64,000 bases of DNA from CBDFHJ01 sp965247635 (GTDB lineage Bacteria > Chloroflexota > Dehalococcoidia > Lucifugimonadales > Australimonadaceae): contig CBDFHJ010000009.1 in the NCBI GenBank assembly GCA_965247635.1, positions 62,001 to 126,000 on the forward strand, given 5' to 3'. Positions 49,852 to 58,891 of this stretch are shown here, in pieces. The notes below the pieces were generated by a model. It worked only from the letters and a program-made list of their open reading frames with translations, was not told the DNA's origin and ran no database searches. Numbering within the stretch: position 1 is the stretch's first letter; every line of letters starts with the position of its first letter. Position numbers and translations under genes: made by a program.

Positions 49852-51069
49852 CTACCGCTCAGCATACGCCTCTTGGCCGTGTTGGGTAATATCCAGCCCA
49901 ACTTCTTCGTCTTCCTCGGAAACGCGCACCCCAATGGTGTACTTGAGGGCTAGTAGGATGACGGCCGTTGCCCCAAAGGACCAGCCTACGGTGGCCCCCA
50001 TCCCAATGAGCTGGCGCCCGACCTGCTCCCACAGGCCCACTTCTGCCGCAAACACACCGGCGGCAACTCCTACCCCCGCGAAGAGCCCGGTGGCCAGGGC
50101 ACCCCAAGCGCCTCCCATGCCGTGTACGCCCCAAACGGCTAGTGAGTCGTCAATGCGCATACGCACCGCCACCTGCACGGCCCCGTAGCAGATAACGCCA
50201 GCCCCGACCCCGATGAGGAGGGCAGGCATGGGGCCCACGAAGCCGGACGCCGGGGTGATGGCCACGAGTCCGGCAACGGCACCCGAGGCCGCGCCCACGG
50301 CGGTGGGCTTGCCGACGTGGAGCCACTCCACCGCCAGCCATGCGAGGACGGCAGCAGCCGTGGCCGTGTTGGTCACGACGAAAGCGTTGACCGCCGCGGC
50401 ATTGGCCGCCAGCGCGCTGCCGGCGTTAAACCCGAACCACCCAAACCAGAGCAAGGCGGCCCCGAGCACGATGAACGGTACGTTGTGGGGCAGCATGGGC
50501 TCTGTCCCGTAACCCTTCCTGCGCCCAAAGATTATCCAGGCTGCGGCCAGCGCCGCGAATCCAGCGTTCATGTGGACCACCGTGCCACCGGCGAAGTCCA
50601 GCGCGCCCAGTTCGAACAGCCATCCCTCACTGTGCCACACCCAGTGGGCAACGGGAGCGTAGACGATGGTGACCCACAGCACGATGAAGATGATGAAGGC
50701 CGAGAACTTCATGCGCTCGGCAAAGGCGCCGGTGATGAGCGCCGGGGTAATGATGGCAAACATGGCCTGGAAGATCATGAACGTCTGCTCGGAGATATTC
50801 TCACCATCTCCGGCTACAGCAGAGACGCCGGACAGTCCCAGTTTGCTGAAGTCGCCAAACAGCCCACCCACGTCGTCGCCAAAGGCGATGCTATACCCCC
50901 ACAACACCCACACCACTCCCACCAGGGCGATGCACATAAAGCTGTGCATGATGGTCGCGGTCGCGTTCTTGCGGCGGACCATGCCGGCGTAGAAGAACGC
51001 CAGCCCCGGTGTCATTAAGAGCACCATCGCCGATGCGGCGAGAACCCAAGCGGTATCGCCCGTATCCAT
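49852..51069 (-). CDS. amt: Ammonium transporter (Amt family)
   Basis: Inner-membrane ammonium channel of 405 residues with about eleven helices. Landmarks: DTGDTAWVLAASAMVLLMTPGLAFFYAGMVR at the start, FQAMFAIITPALITGAFAERM near 102, the conserved AGGTVVHMNAGFAALAAAW near 157-175, and AVWGVHGMGGAWGALATGLFAG near 310. The twin-His segments (VVHMN and GVHGMGG) are present. AAGGAGGGTG precedes ATG 51069. The upstream region has an array of 11-bp-spaced repeats suggesting nitrogen control. Confidence 0.95.
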   Translation of the reverse strand: MDTGDTAWVLAASAMVLLMTPGLAFFYAGMVRRKNATATIMHSFMCIALVGVVWVLWGYSIAFGDDVGGLFGDFSKLGLSGVSAVAGDGENISEQTFMIFQAMFAIITPALITGAFAERMKFSAFIIFIVLWVTIVYAPVAHWVWHSEGWLFELGALDFAGGTVVHMNAGFAALAAAWIIFGRRKGYGTEPMLPHNVPFIVLGAALLWFGWFGFNAGSALAANAAAVNAFVVTNTATAAAVLAWLAVEWLHVGKPTAVGAASGAVAGLVAITPASGFVGPMPALLIGVGAGVICYGAVQVAVRMRIDDSLAVWGVHGMGGAWGALATGLFAGVGVAAGVFAAEVGLWEQVGRQLIGMGATVGWSFGATAVILLALKYTIGVRVSEEDEEVGLDITQHGQEAYAER

Positions 51070-51143
51070 ATCGACACCCTCCTTAGTGCACTGTAGAAAC
51101 CTTGCGTATGGCGACTATCATGGGCCACGTATTTTGCAAAGGT

Positions 51144-51170
51144 ATTACCCCCGTGTTACAAGTTTGTTAC
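51144..51170 (-). promoter_or_regulatory. Three 11-bp-spaced pentamers upstream of amt (GlnR/OmpR-type operator candidate)
   Basis: On the minus strand GTAAC, six bases, GTAAC, six bases, GTAAT. The spacing matches one helical turn, as in operators of OmpR-type regulators, and the pentamer resembles half of the GlnR box GTnAC-n6-GAAAC. It lies 75-100 bases upstream of the amt start; GATAGT at 51119-51114 is a weak -10 candidate. Confidence 0.5.
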
Positions 51171-51681
51171 ATCTTGCCCGGTGTGAGGTTCTCGAAGTTC
51201 CCCGCTAATGTCATTGCGAGGCCCGACGAAGAAGGGCCGTGCCGGACGCTCGGCGTGTCGTCACGGCGTTTCCCACGCGGTATACTATGCACAGCAGTGA
51301 GGCCTCCCGGTGAAGTGAATGGCCTCGACTTCGACGCGGCGCAATGCAGCTTCCGGCGCTGGCCACCAGCTAAAGCAGCCAAGCGCGGAACGCCGCATCG
51401 CCGGTCCGCTGGGAATACCTTCACCTCAGCGGCATCCCTAGTCCCGAACGCGGATGATAGCCAGGCGGCCACGTAGCCCGCCTGGTCTGGGTGGCCCACA
51501 AGCCCGATGGCAGGCCACCGTTCAGGGCGCTACTACCCACGCTCAACAAGCACAGGGGCAAGCAAGGCAGCCAGTGGAGCAACGGCCAGACCCAGAAGAT
51601 CAGCGCAGCGGACGGTCTCCCATGCGCCAGGGCCAGCGGAGTGGCGCTGGAGTCGACACGGGCGATGTGATGGGAGACGGT
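51171..51681. other. Intergenic region with no supported gene
   Basis: About 510 bases between the amt operator and the MFS start. A frame from 51454 continues into the MFS gene but its first 75 residues have no homology signal, so I leave them out. I see no other feature. Confidence 0.55.
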
Positions 51682-52944
51682 ATGGGCATGGGCCGTGGCG
51701 GCCGCATGTCGGTGACCTCGCTCCGCAACCTGCGCACGTTCTCCTCCTTCAAAAACCCTGTGTTCCGCATCTACTTCGGGGCCATGCTGGGCCAGATGGC
51801 CGGCATGAACATGCAGATGTTTGCCCGGTCGTTTCTCGTCTTTCGCCTCACCGAGTCTTACCAGCCCCTGGGCGTGCTGGCCCTCGCCAACGCCCTTCCC
51901 ATGCTCCTCTTCTCCCTCTTTGGCGGCGTCATCGCCGACCGGGTCCAGAAGAAGTACGTGCTGCTCGCGGGCCAGGCGGGGTCCGCCCTGGTCTCCGTGG
52001 CCATCGGAGTCTCGCTGACGCTCGGCTACCTCAGTGAGGACCGCCCGAATTCGTGGTTGATCCTCGTGGTCGCCTCCCTGGCGCAAGGGACCATCATGGG
52101 TCTGATGATGCCTTCACGGCAGGCCATCATCAGGGAGATCGTGGGGGAGGAGGACCTGATGAACGCGGTCTCCCTCAACGCCCTGGGGATGAACCTGCTA
52201 CGGCTGGTTGGGCCAGCCATGGCGGGCTTTCTTGCCGTGTCCTTTGGCTATGAGGCCGTTTACTACACCATGACCGGCATGTACGTCTGGGCGTTTGCGC
52301 TGGCCCTGTTCCTGCCGCTGACCGGCACCATCAGCATCCGGGGCCAGGGGGCGTTCGCGGACATCCAGGACGGGTTCCAGTACGTCTGGCGGACGATCAT
52401 CATCCGCTACGTACTGCTCATCACACTGTTCACTGTGTTCCTATCCATGCCGTACCAGATGCTTCTGCCCGGCTTCGTTATAGAAGTCTTGAATCAGGAC
52501 GAAGGCGCAGGCGGGGTCCTCATGATGGTCTCCGGCGTCGGCGCGGTGATCGGCTCTTTGGTCCTGGCCTCGCTGCCCAACAAGAAGCGCGGCCTCCTGT
52601 TCATGGGGACCAGCATCCTCCTGGCCGTAGCCTTGCTGGGCTTCTCCGCCTCACAATGGTGGTACGTCTCTATGGCCGTTATCTTCTTCGTCGGCATCGG
52701 GCAGACGGGGCGCATGGCCCTGGGTAGCACTTTGCTCCAGTACTACGCCGCTCAGGAGTACCGAGGCAGGGTGATGAGCTTCATGATGATGGAGTTCGGC
52801 CTCACCAGCTTCTCCGTCTTCTTCGCCGCCCTCGCGGCCGAATCATTCGGGGTCCAATGGGCAGTAGGCGGGCTCGCCGCCCTGCTTCTCGTCCTGTCCA
52901 TCGCGGTCCTGGTCTTCTCACCGCGGACACGTCATCTTGAGTAA
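51682..52944 (+). CDS. MFS transporter (EntS-like MFS_3 group)
   Basis: Major facilitator transporter with 12 helices, 420 residues. The first transmembrane block NPVFRIYFGAMLGQMAGMNMQ, the loop motif GGVIADRVQKKYVLLAGQAG (about 70-90) and the second half YRGRVMSFMMMEFGL are all typical of the MFS_3 group, which exports siderophores and drugs. I choose ATG 51682, with GGGAGA six bases upstream; ATG 51706 (MSVTSL) also fits and longer starts lack a ribosome site. Substrate unknown. Confidence 0.85.
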   Translation: MGMGRGGRMSVTSLRNLRTFSSFKNPVFRIYFGAMLGQMAGMNMQMFARSFLVFRLTESYQPLGVLALANALPMLLFSLFGGVIADRVQKKYVLLAGQAGSALVSVAIGVSLTLGYLSEDRPNSWLILVVASLAQGTIMGLMMPSRQAIIREIVGEEDLMNAVSLNALGMNLLRLVGPAMAGFLAVSFGYEAVYYTMTGMYVWAFALALFLPLTGTISIRGQGAFADIQDGFQYVWRTIIIRYVLLITLFTVFLSMPYQMLLPGFVIEVLNQDEGAGGVLMMVSGVGAVIGSLVLASLPNKKRGLLFMGTSILLAVALLGFSASQWWYVSMAVIFFVGIGQTGRMALGSTLLQYYAAQEYRGRVMSFMMMEFGLTSFSVFFAALAAESFGVQWAVGGLAALLLVLSIAVLVFSPRTRHLE

Positions 52945-53046
52945 GGCGCCCTAGCGGTCTCCGCTAGCTCTTCGTTGCACAAATCTCTATACATCTGACC
53001 AGACGCGATGGGCCAGCCAACGCCAGGTAGTTCTGAAACTAAGCAC

Positions 53047-53201
53047 TAGCAGGGTGCTGAAAAACCCTTTCGACCATCCCTCTAACCCCCTTCCTGGCCA
53101 GGAAGGGGGTAGAAATAATAAGTAATAACTGGGGGACACCCTCAGACTCCCGGCAAAGGGGCTCCGCCCCTCTGCACTCCTCTTTTTCCATCAGCCTGCT
53201 A
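53047..53201. mobile_element. MITE-like element B, TA-flanked, 155 bp
   Basis: TA then GCAGGGTGCTGAAAAA at the left end, and the complement of GCAGGCTGATGGAAAAA then TA at the right. Terminal arms agree well, and both ends match element A at 4977-5180. Inside are a 24-base palindrome (CCCCCTTCCTGG and complement) and AGGGGC/GCCCCT. No coding frame. The surrounding 52945-53364 gap holds nothing else I can support. Confidence 0.62.
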
Positions 53202-53364
53202 AACATCACGTCCTGGTGGCCACCGCGCTGCCCACACGGGTCATAAACGCCCTCTGTTCCGACACGAAGCGCCGAATCCTCGCTGATGCGGACGGCTAAG
53301 GCCCTGGTTACGGCCTGGTAAAATCGCGGGCAGTCCAGGTCCAACGGAGCCTTGCGACCACCCC

Positions 53365-54276
53365 ATGCTCGACGTTTTCCTGACGGTTATCCTCCCTATC
53401 TTCTTGGTGGCGGCAGCCGGGTACGCATTTCAGCAGTGGCGCCGGCTCCCTGTGAGCACCTTGAGCCAGGTGACGCTCTACCTGCTCGCGCCCGCGTTGA
53501 TCTTCGATTCCCTCTTAGAGCAGCCGCTTCCCGCCGCTGCTTCCTTCCGAATCGTGGCCGCCTCCCTCCTGGTAGCACTGGCGATCGTAGGAGTGTCGTT
53601 GCTGACCAGCAGGGCGCTGCGGCACTCCACCCCCATGCAAAGCGCCTTCCTCCTCTCAACCACCTTCCCCAACGCCGGAAACATGGCGATTCCCATCCTT
53701 TTGCTGGCGTTTGGCGAGGCCGGGCTAACGGCGGCAATCGTCATCTTCGTGACCCAATCGGCCATCGGGTGGTCACTGGGTATCTACGTGGCCGCCCGAA
53801 GTCACTCGGCAGGCTTCGCTCCGTTGCTCGAGGTGCTCAAGGTGCCCGTCTTGTACGCGCTGGCGGCGGCGCTGCTCGCCATATGGCTGGACTGGCAGCC
53901 CCCGACGACCATCGCCAGGCCCATCGAGATGCTTGCGGGCGCGGCCCTACCGTCCATGCTTCTAGTGCTGGGCTTTCAGCTGGGCACCGGGCTGGCGTTC
54001 CAGCAGTGGCCCAGCCTGCTGGCCGCGATGACGGTGCGGCTGGTGGTAGCAGCCCCCATCGCGTACGGTGTGACCGTCCTGCTAGGAATGTCGGGTGTGG
54101 AACAGCAGGCGCTCATTGTGACGATGAGCATGCCCGCCGCGGTCTTCACCACCATCCTAGCGACGCAGTTCGACGCGGTGCCCAGGTTTGTGACCAACGC
54201 CGTGGTGGCCAGCACGCTGGTGAGCTTGCTGACCTTGACGGTCGTCATCACGTTGGTGCAAAACCAGCTGGGATAG
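53365..54276 (+). CDS. AEC-family (auxin efflux carrier) transporter
   Basis: Membrane transporter of 303 residues with about ten helices in two halves. Landmarks: FLVAAAGYAFQQW near 14, YLLAPALIFDSLLEQP near 39-54, TTFPNAGNMAIPILLLAFGEAGL near 100, and MPAAVFTTILATQFDAVP near 255. The GNMAIP motif is the family signature. Substrates in bacteria include dicarboxylates; not predictable here. No operon partner. Confidence 0.87.
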   Translation: MLDVFLTVILPIFLVAAAGYAFQQWRRLPVSTLSQVTLYLLAPALIFDSLLEQPLPAAASFRIVAASLLVALAIVGVSLLTSRALRHSTPMQSAFLLSTTFPNAGNMAIPILLLAFGEAGLTAAIVIFVTQSAIGWSLGIYVAARSHSAGFAPLLEVLKVPVLYALAAALLAIWLDWQPPTTIARPIEMLAGAALPSMLLVLGFQLGTGLAFQQWPSLLAAMTVRLVVAAPIAYGVTVLLGMSGVEQQALIVTMSMPAAVFTTILATQFDAVPRFVTNAVVASTLVSLLTLTVVITLVQNQLG

Positions 54277-54329
54277 CGCGGTGGTACGCCGCGGCGTCCG
54301 CGATCATGCCCCGTAATCCAAAGCAGTGG

Positions 54330-55196
54330 TCAGCCCTTCAAGAACTCCGTGAGGACCTCTACCAGCGCCTCCGGGGCCTCCCAGTTGGGGCTATGGCCGG
54401 TGGGCATCATCAGGTATTTCGCGCCGGGGATGGTCCACGGCTTGCTGGACTTGCTCATGTCACCGCCCAGTCTCTCGTACTCCTCGGTCCAGGTGGGGAA
54501 CGGGTCCATCCAGTCGCCCTTGCCCCAGATCACCAGCGTGGGCACCTTGATGTACGGCAGGCGGCGGTGCAATAGGTACCGCTCCCGCACCTCCCACGTG
54601 TTCATCTGATGAATAATGCCGTCCAGGCTGTGGAGGGCGCCGGGTTGCCTTGCCATCTCCGTCACGGAGGCGGCGAGCGCGCTCACGCGATCCGGGGTCA
54701 ACGCGGACTGGTCTAAGACCATGCGGCCGAAGCCGGCGGCGGCGGCTTCCTCATCGGCGGGCAGCGCCTGGTTCGCGATACCCGGCGAAATCTCGGCGTT
54801 CAGCCCCGCCGCGCACAGCAGGACCAGCTTGTTCAGCCGCTCGGGACTCTCATAGGCCAGCAGCCCGCCAACCCACCCGCCGGCGCTGTGGCCGACGAGG
54901 CTCGCCCGCTCGATTCCCTTGGCGTCCATGAACTCGCGGACGTGGTCCACGGTCAGGTCGAAGGTCGGCCCCTCGACGATGGTGCGCGTCCCCTTGCCAT
55001 ACCCAAGCACGTCCACCGAGTAGACGTGAAACTCCTTGGCCAGGTCGTCGATCACAAACTCGTATGAGTCCGCGCTGGTCGTAACGCCCATCCCGTGAAG
55101 CAAAATCAAGTGGTCACTCCCCTGTCCTGCCTCGATGTAGCGCGTGCGCGCGCTGGTCAGGTCGACAAAATGCTCTGTGCCGGTCTTCGTTGCCAT
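54330..55196 (-). CDS. Alpha/beta hydrolase (paralogue 2)
   Basis: Alpha/beta-fold hydrolase of 288 residues, paralogous to 27686-28549. Oxyanion region LLHGMGV near 33, nucleophile elbow LVGHSAGGWVGG near 98, acidic residue in IWGKGDWMDPFP near 229, catalytic His in MPTGHSPNWEAP near 270. ATG 55196 has GAGGAGAGGAAC upstream. Substrate unknown. The pair differs most in the lid (residues 130-200), so specificities probably differ. Confidence 0.86.
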   Translation of the reverse strand: MATKTGTEHFVDLTSARTRYIEAGQGSDHLILLHGMGVTTSADSYEFVIDDLAKEFHVYSVDVLGYGKGTRTIVEGPTFDLTVDHVREFMDAKGIERASLVGHSAGGWVGGLLAYESPERLNKLVLLCAAGLNAEISPGIANQALPADEEAAAAGFGRMVLDQSALTPDRVSALAASVTEMARQPGALHSLDGIIHQMNTWEVRERYLLHRRLPYIKVPTLVIWGKGDWMDPFPTWTEEYERLGGDMSKSSKPWTIPGAKYLMMPTGHSPNWEAPEALVEVLTEFLKG

Positions 55197-55347
55197 GTTC
55201 CTCTCCTCCTCGGTTTCGGTGCGCTCGTGCGGCACCGCGCCACTGGTTTACGCGCCGTATCTTCGCCTGTCAAGTCTGAGGGCGCAACGTCGAGAAGCCG
55301 CACCCCTGGCCTGCTCGGGTCTGGTGGCGCCTCCTCTCCTTACGTTC

Positions 55348-56118
55348 CTACCGAATGAGACGCCGCCGCATCTGGAAGACCGCGACCCTGTAGGTCACCG
55401 CCATGAGTACCACGATGTAGAGCAGCGCCCATAGCATGCTCCATAGGAACTCGCCAGCTACAAGGTTCCGGGTGATGTGGACGTAGGGAGTGAGCGGCAG
55501 GGCCCACGCGAAAAATTGCACGGAATCAGGGTACCGCTCCAGGGGAAAGAACGTGCCACTGAGGAAGAACATGGGAAGCACGAAGAGGCTGATGAAGTAG
55601 TTAAACGAAGTCATGGAGGGGGCGAAGGACGTGAAGACCAACGCCAACCCCGCAAACATGAGCCCCGCCAGCAGCGCGAGGAGCGGGATCAGCAGGGCCA
55701 ACGGCGACTGGACGAAGCCAAACGCGGCGATAACGATGAGGATCGCACAGGCGCTGAAGAGGGAGCGGGTAGCACCCCAGAAGATCTCTCCCGTGATGAC
55801 GTCTTCGATGTTGACCGGAGTAGCGATGATGGCGTGGTAGATGCGCCGTACCTCCATGCGCATATAGGAGCCGTAGGTGCACTCGAACACCGCGGCGAAG
55901 AGCGTATACGAGCCGATGATGCCCGGCGCGATGAACTCAAGATACGAATCCGCGCCTTGGATAGCCACGTACGTACCCAAGCCCAACCCCATGGCGCCGA
56001 GGACCACCAACGGCTCCGCGAACATCGGCCCGAACTCAGCGGGCCAGAAGCGCCGGAACACTATCCAGTTCCGTCGCCACACTCGGTAAGCGTACCGCGG
56101 TGAGAGGGGGGAAATCAT
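55348..56118 (-). CDS. ABC-2 type transporter permease
   Basis: Permease of 256 residues with six hydrophobic segments, NodJ/ABC-2 type. Landmarks are FVFQ-like region WIVFRRFWPAEFGPMFAEPL near 18-37 and FFLSGTFFPLERYPDSVQ near 190 at the conserved loop. It overlaps the ATPase gene by four bases (ATGA), so both subunits are translated together. Likely exports a drug, lipid or polysaccharide. Confidence 0.87.
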   Translation of the reverse strand: MISPLSPRYAYRVWRRNWIVFRRFWPAEFGPMFAEPLVVLGAMGLGLGTYVAIQGADSYLEFIAPGIIGSYTLFAAVFECTYGSYMRMEVRRIYHAIIATPVNIEDVITGEIFWGATRSLFSACAILIVIAAFGFVQSPLALLIPLLALLAGLMFAGLALVFTSFAPSMTSFNYFISLFVLPMFFLSGTFFPLERYPDSVQFFAWALPLTPYVHITRNLVAGEFLWSMLWALLYIVVLMAVTYRVAVFQMRRRLIR

Positions 56119-57032
56119 TCGATCAAGGCCCTCCCCGTCAGGCGGAGGAAAACGTCTTCCAGGTTCGCCGGCCGCAGCGTGGGCCGGGCTCCCTCCAACT
56201 CCAGCGTGCTCAGCTCAACGCCATTCAGGCCGAAGCCGTGGACGGTATCTCCGGCCTCCTCCACCACAGCACCAATGCCGCGCAGGGCCTCGACGGCCCG
56301 AGCGCGGACGTCGGCCTCGAAGGAGCGCACCTCCACCACGGTCTCCCCTGCGTATTCGGTAATCAGCGCGGCAGGCGTTCCCTCGCCGACGATGCGTCCA
56401 TCGTGCATCACCACCAAACGGTCGCAGAGCACGGCCGCTTCCTCCATATAGTGGGTGGTCAGCAGCAGCGTCACACCCTGCTCCTTCAGGTACCGTAACC
56501 GTTGCCACACCAGCTGGCGGGCCTGCGGGTCCAGGCCGGTGGTCGGTTCATCCAGCAGGAGCAGCGGCGGCTGGCCGACGAGCGCCCTGGCGATGAGCAG
56601 GCGCCGCTTCATGCCTCCCGAGAGCTCGTCCACCTTGCTCCGGGCCCGGTCGGCGAGCTGGAATAGCTCCAGCGCCTCAAGGGCGGGGCCGCGGGCCTCG
56701 TGGCTTGGCGTGCCGAAGTAGCCGGCGTAGACCACCAGGTTGTCCAGCACGGAGAGCTCGTCGTCCAGCGAGTCCTCCTGGGGCACGACGCCTATGGCGG
56801 CCTTGATCGCGCGGGGGTGTTCGCGCACCGAAAGGCCGTTGACCCACAGGTCGCCCGCGGTGACGGGGGAGACGCAGCCTATCATCCGTAGGAGCGAAGA
56901 CTTGCCGGCGCCGTTTGGACCGAGGAAGCCGAAGCATTCGCTGGAGCGCACCGAGAAGCTGATCCCGCGCACCGCCACCAGGTCTCCATAGGCCTTGACC
57001 ACGTCACTGGCCTGGACGACGGCATCCATCAT
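56115..57032 (-). CDS. ABC transporter ATP-binding protein (NodI/DrrA type)
   Basis: ABC ATPase of 305 residues. Walker A GPNGAGKSS near 40, Q-loop VVPQEDSLDDEL near 83, signature LSGGMKRRLLIARAL near 140, Walker B LLLLDEPTTGLDP near 160, switch His in LLLTTHYMEEA near 193. The C-terminal 80 residues are the usual DrrA-type accessory domain. The partner permease follows with a four-base overlap. tRNA-Cys lies upstream. Drug- or lipid-type export is inferred from family only. Confidence 0.92.
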   Translation of the reverse strand: MMDAVVQASDVVKAYGDLVAVRGISFSVRSSECFGFLGPNGAGKSSLLRMIGCVSPVTAGDLWVNGLSVREHPRAIKAAIGVVPQEDSLDDELSVLDNLVVYAGYFGTPSHEARGPALEALELFQLADRARSKVDELSGGMKRRLLIARALVGQPPLLLLDEPTTGLDPQARQLVWQRLRYLKEQGVTLLLTTHYMEEAAVLCDRLVVMHDGRIVGEGTPAALITEYAGETVVEVRSFEADVRARAVEALRGIGAVVEEAGDTVHGFGLNGVELSTLELEGARPTLRPANLEDVFLRLTGRALIE

Positions 57033-57170
57033 GGTCTCTCTTCTTTCCGGCTCCAGGTAATCAAGAATGGTCCCAAGGCGTCCCGGTGTTGAGCGGCCGC
57101 GAGCTTTGCTGGCCCGGCAATAAGAGGGCCGCCACGTGAGCGCAGCGGCCGCCGCTTTCGGATACGGGAG

Positions 57171-57247
57171 TGGAGGCGACGGGCGGATTCGAACCGCCGA
57201 ATAGGGGTTTTGCAGACCCCCGCCTTAGACCACTTGGCCACGTCGCC
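57171..57247 (-). tRNA. tRNA-Cys (GCA), CCA encoded
   Basis: On the minus strand acceptor GGCGACG pairs with CGTCGCC, anticodon stem GGGGT/ACCCC has loop CTGCAAA with anticodon GCA, and the T arm is GGCGG, TTCGAAT, CCGCC. The 3' CCA is in the DNA. Confidence 0.94.
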
Positions 57248-57411
57248 ACCCTGGCGGTGAAGCCATTCCTGCAAGCCGCTACACCGCGCTTCGAACATCG
57301 TTGGGCTGGTGCCGCGCTCGCCGCGATATGCAGGACATCAGCCGTCAGATAATACTACACTGAGGGCGCCGAGCGTTCATCCCACGAGTAACCTCTCCAG
57401 GAGGCGGGCCC

Positions 57412-57825
57412 GTGCCGCAGATGACCAACGAAGAGATGGTGGAGTTTTTGCAGCGCCCCCTCGTCGTAAGCTTCACGACTATCAGACCGGACGGGTCTCC
57501 CCACACCACGCCGATCTGGTACGAGTACGACGCGGGCAGGTTCTACTGCTTTGCCAGCGGCGACTCCGTCAAAGCCCGCAACGTACGCCATGACCCGCGT
57601 GTCGCATTGTGCATCGCCACTCACGATGAGCCGTACCGGTACGTGCTGGCGGAAGGCACCTGCGACCTGGTCTCCGAGGGAGTAGCCGTGCGGGCGTACT
57701 CCATCAGCACCCGCTACTACGGCGAGGAGCGAGGGAGGGAGTTCGCACGGGACATCCTCGCGGAGGGGAAAGCCATGCTCTTCGTGCTGGCGCCCTCGAA
57801 GCTGCGAACGGAGAACGTCGCTTGA
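57412..57825 (+). CDS. PPOX-class (pyridoxamine oxidase-like, F420/FMN-type) protein
   Basis: Split-barrel flavin- or F420-binding protein of 137 residues. Landmarks: LVVSFTTIRPDGSPHTTPIWY near 17-37, FASGDSVKARNVRHDPRVALCI near 48-69, and a C-terminal strand. Oxidoreductase with unknown substrate; F420-dependent members are common in Actinobacteria and Chloroflexota. GTG 57412 is chosen because GGAGG lies seven bases upstream; ATG 57421 would be too far. Confidence 0.83.
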   Translation: MPQMTNEEMVEFLQRPLVVSFTTIRPDGSPHTTPIWYEYDAGRFYCFASGDSVKARNVRHDPRVALCIATHDEPYRYVLAEGTCDLVSEGVAVRAYSISTRYYGEERGREFARDILAEGKAMLFVLAPSKLRTENVA

Positions 57826-57869
57826 GGCAGCGCGCGGGAGCGTCGCCCAACGGGCAGTGTAATGCAACG

Positions 57870-58891
57870 CTATTCAAGCGCCCAGACCGTGAATTCTGCA
57901 AACCTCGTTGAGTAACCTAGAACCGTGTCACCTTGGAATAAGCCAGTGATGGCTGACGCTGTTCCAGGCTTTGTTGTCGCACTAAGATCTAGCGTTGCCG
58001 TCAGGTTGCCGTTGATGAACAGCCAGCCCTTTTCCTCGATCGCTATAACGCGCAGTTGATTGGAGCCTTCGGCGGAAGTATCAAAAGACGTGGATCCCTG
58101 ATCAACCGTCGTCGCTGATTCTAGTGTCCCGGTACGAACATTGTGAACCCATCGGCCATCGCTCGTTAAGATTACCGCGTGGAAGTCGTTAAGGCCTGCG
58201 CGACGGAACTGGAACCCATAATCCCACGAGCCGACCGAAGTGGCGTAGGGATTCGTGAACTGCGCGTCAAGCATTATGTTAGTCACCCTTGTGTCCACTT
58301 CCTCTTTGGCTATGAATCCATCCTCGTGCTCTAACTGACCATCGAGCGGACCTCCTTGCTTAGTAACCGCCGTGATACCAAACTCTTCATAATCGGTTGA
58401 ACGGCCAGGGATTGAATTGCCTGTGAAGTACCCAGTTATGATCGCGACATCCCCCGATCCAGTCCAATCACTCACATCAAGTTCTGTGATATATGAGTCA
58501 TTAATAAATAGCCATCCTGTATCGCCTTGGAGAATCACACGAATCTGGTTTGTCCCTGTTGCCGTCGTGCGGATACTAGAGTGGAACCCAGTGTCGACTT
58601 GCTTGGATGACTCATAGGTTCCGGTGCGTACAGTGTGGGCCCAAAAGCCGTCGCTAGTAACAACAATCCCATGAAACTCGTTTACTCGCCCTGATCTGAC
58701 AAGGAAGCCATAGTCCCAACTACCTTCTGAACTAGAGTAAGGGTTGGTGAACGTTGCCTCTACCATGACATTTTCAAGGTCTAACAGGTCCCAATGGAGG
58801 TTAATCTTACCGTCGTCCACATGCAGGATTGATCCACTGGAACCTGCGCGGAGCGAGGTTGAATTAGGTGTAGGCGTCGGTGTGGGAGCCG
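57870..58891 (-). pseudogene. LamG-like secreted protein, C-terminal part, cut by IS copy 3
   Basis: Encodes two tandem domains of about 145 residues, each with the pattern WDYGF then FH-VVTSDG-W-H-VRTGT and a closing GWLFIN strand, consistent with a concanavalin A/LamG-like fold. The 5' side reaches a PTPTPTP linker and then IS copy 3. Joining directly to 60227-60503 keeps the frame (codons at the junction fit), so these are two halves of one gene. Base composition is AT-richer than neighbours. Likely a surface-attached binding protein; no catalytic motif is visible. Confidence 0.8.

Noticed and set aside
50317..51018. 233-residue plus-strand frame antisense to amt
   Set aside because: Antisense of a well-supported membrane protein; His/Gly/Asp-rich composition is typical of such shadows.
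51454..51681. 76-residue N-terminal extension of the MFS protein
   Set aside because: Gln/Arg/Pro-rich with no homology signal and no ribosome site at its start.
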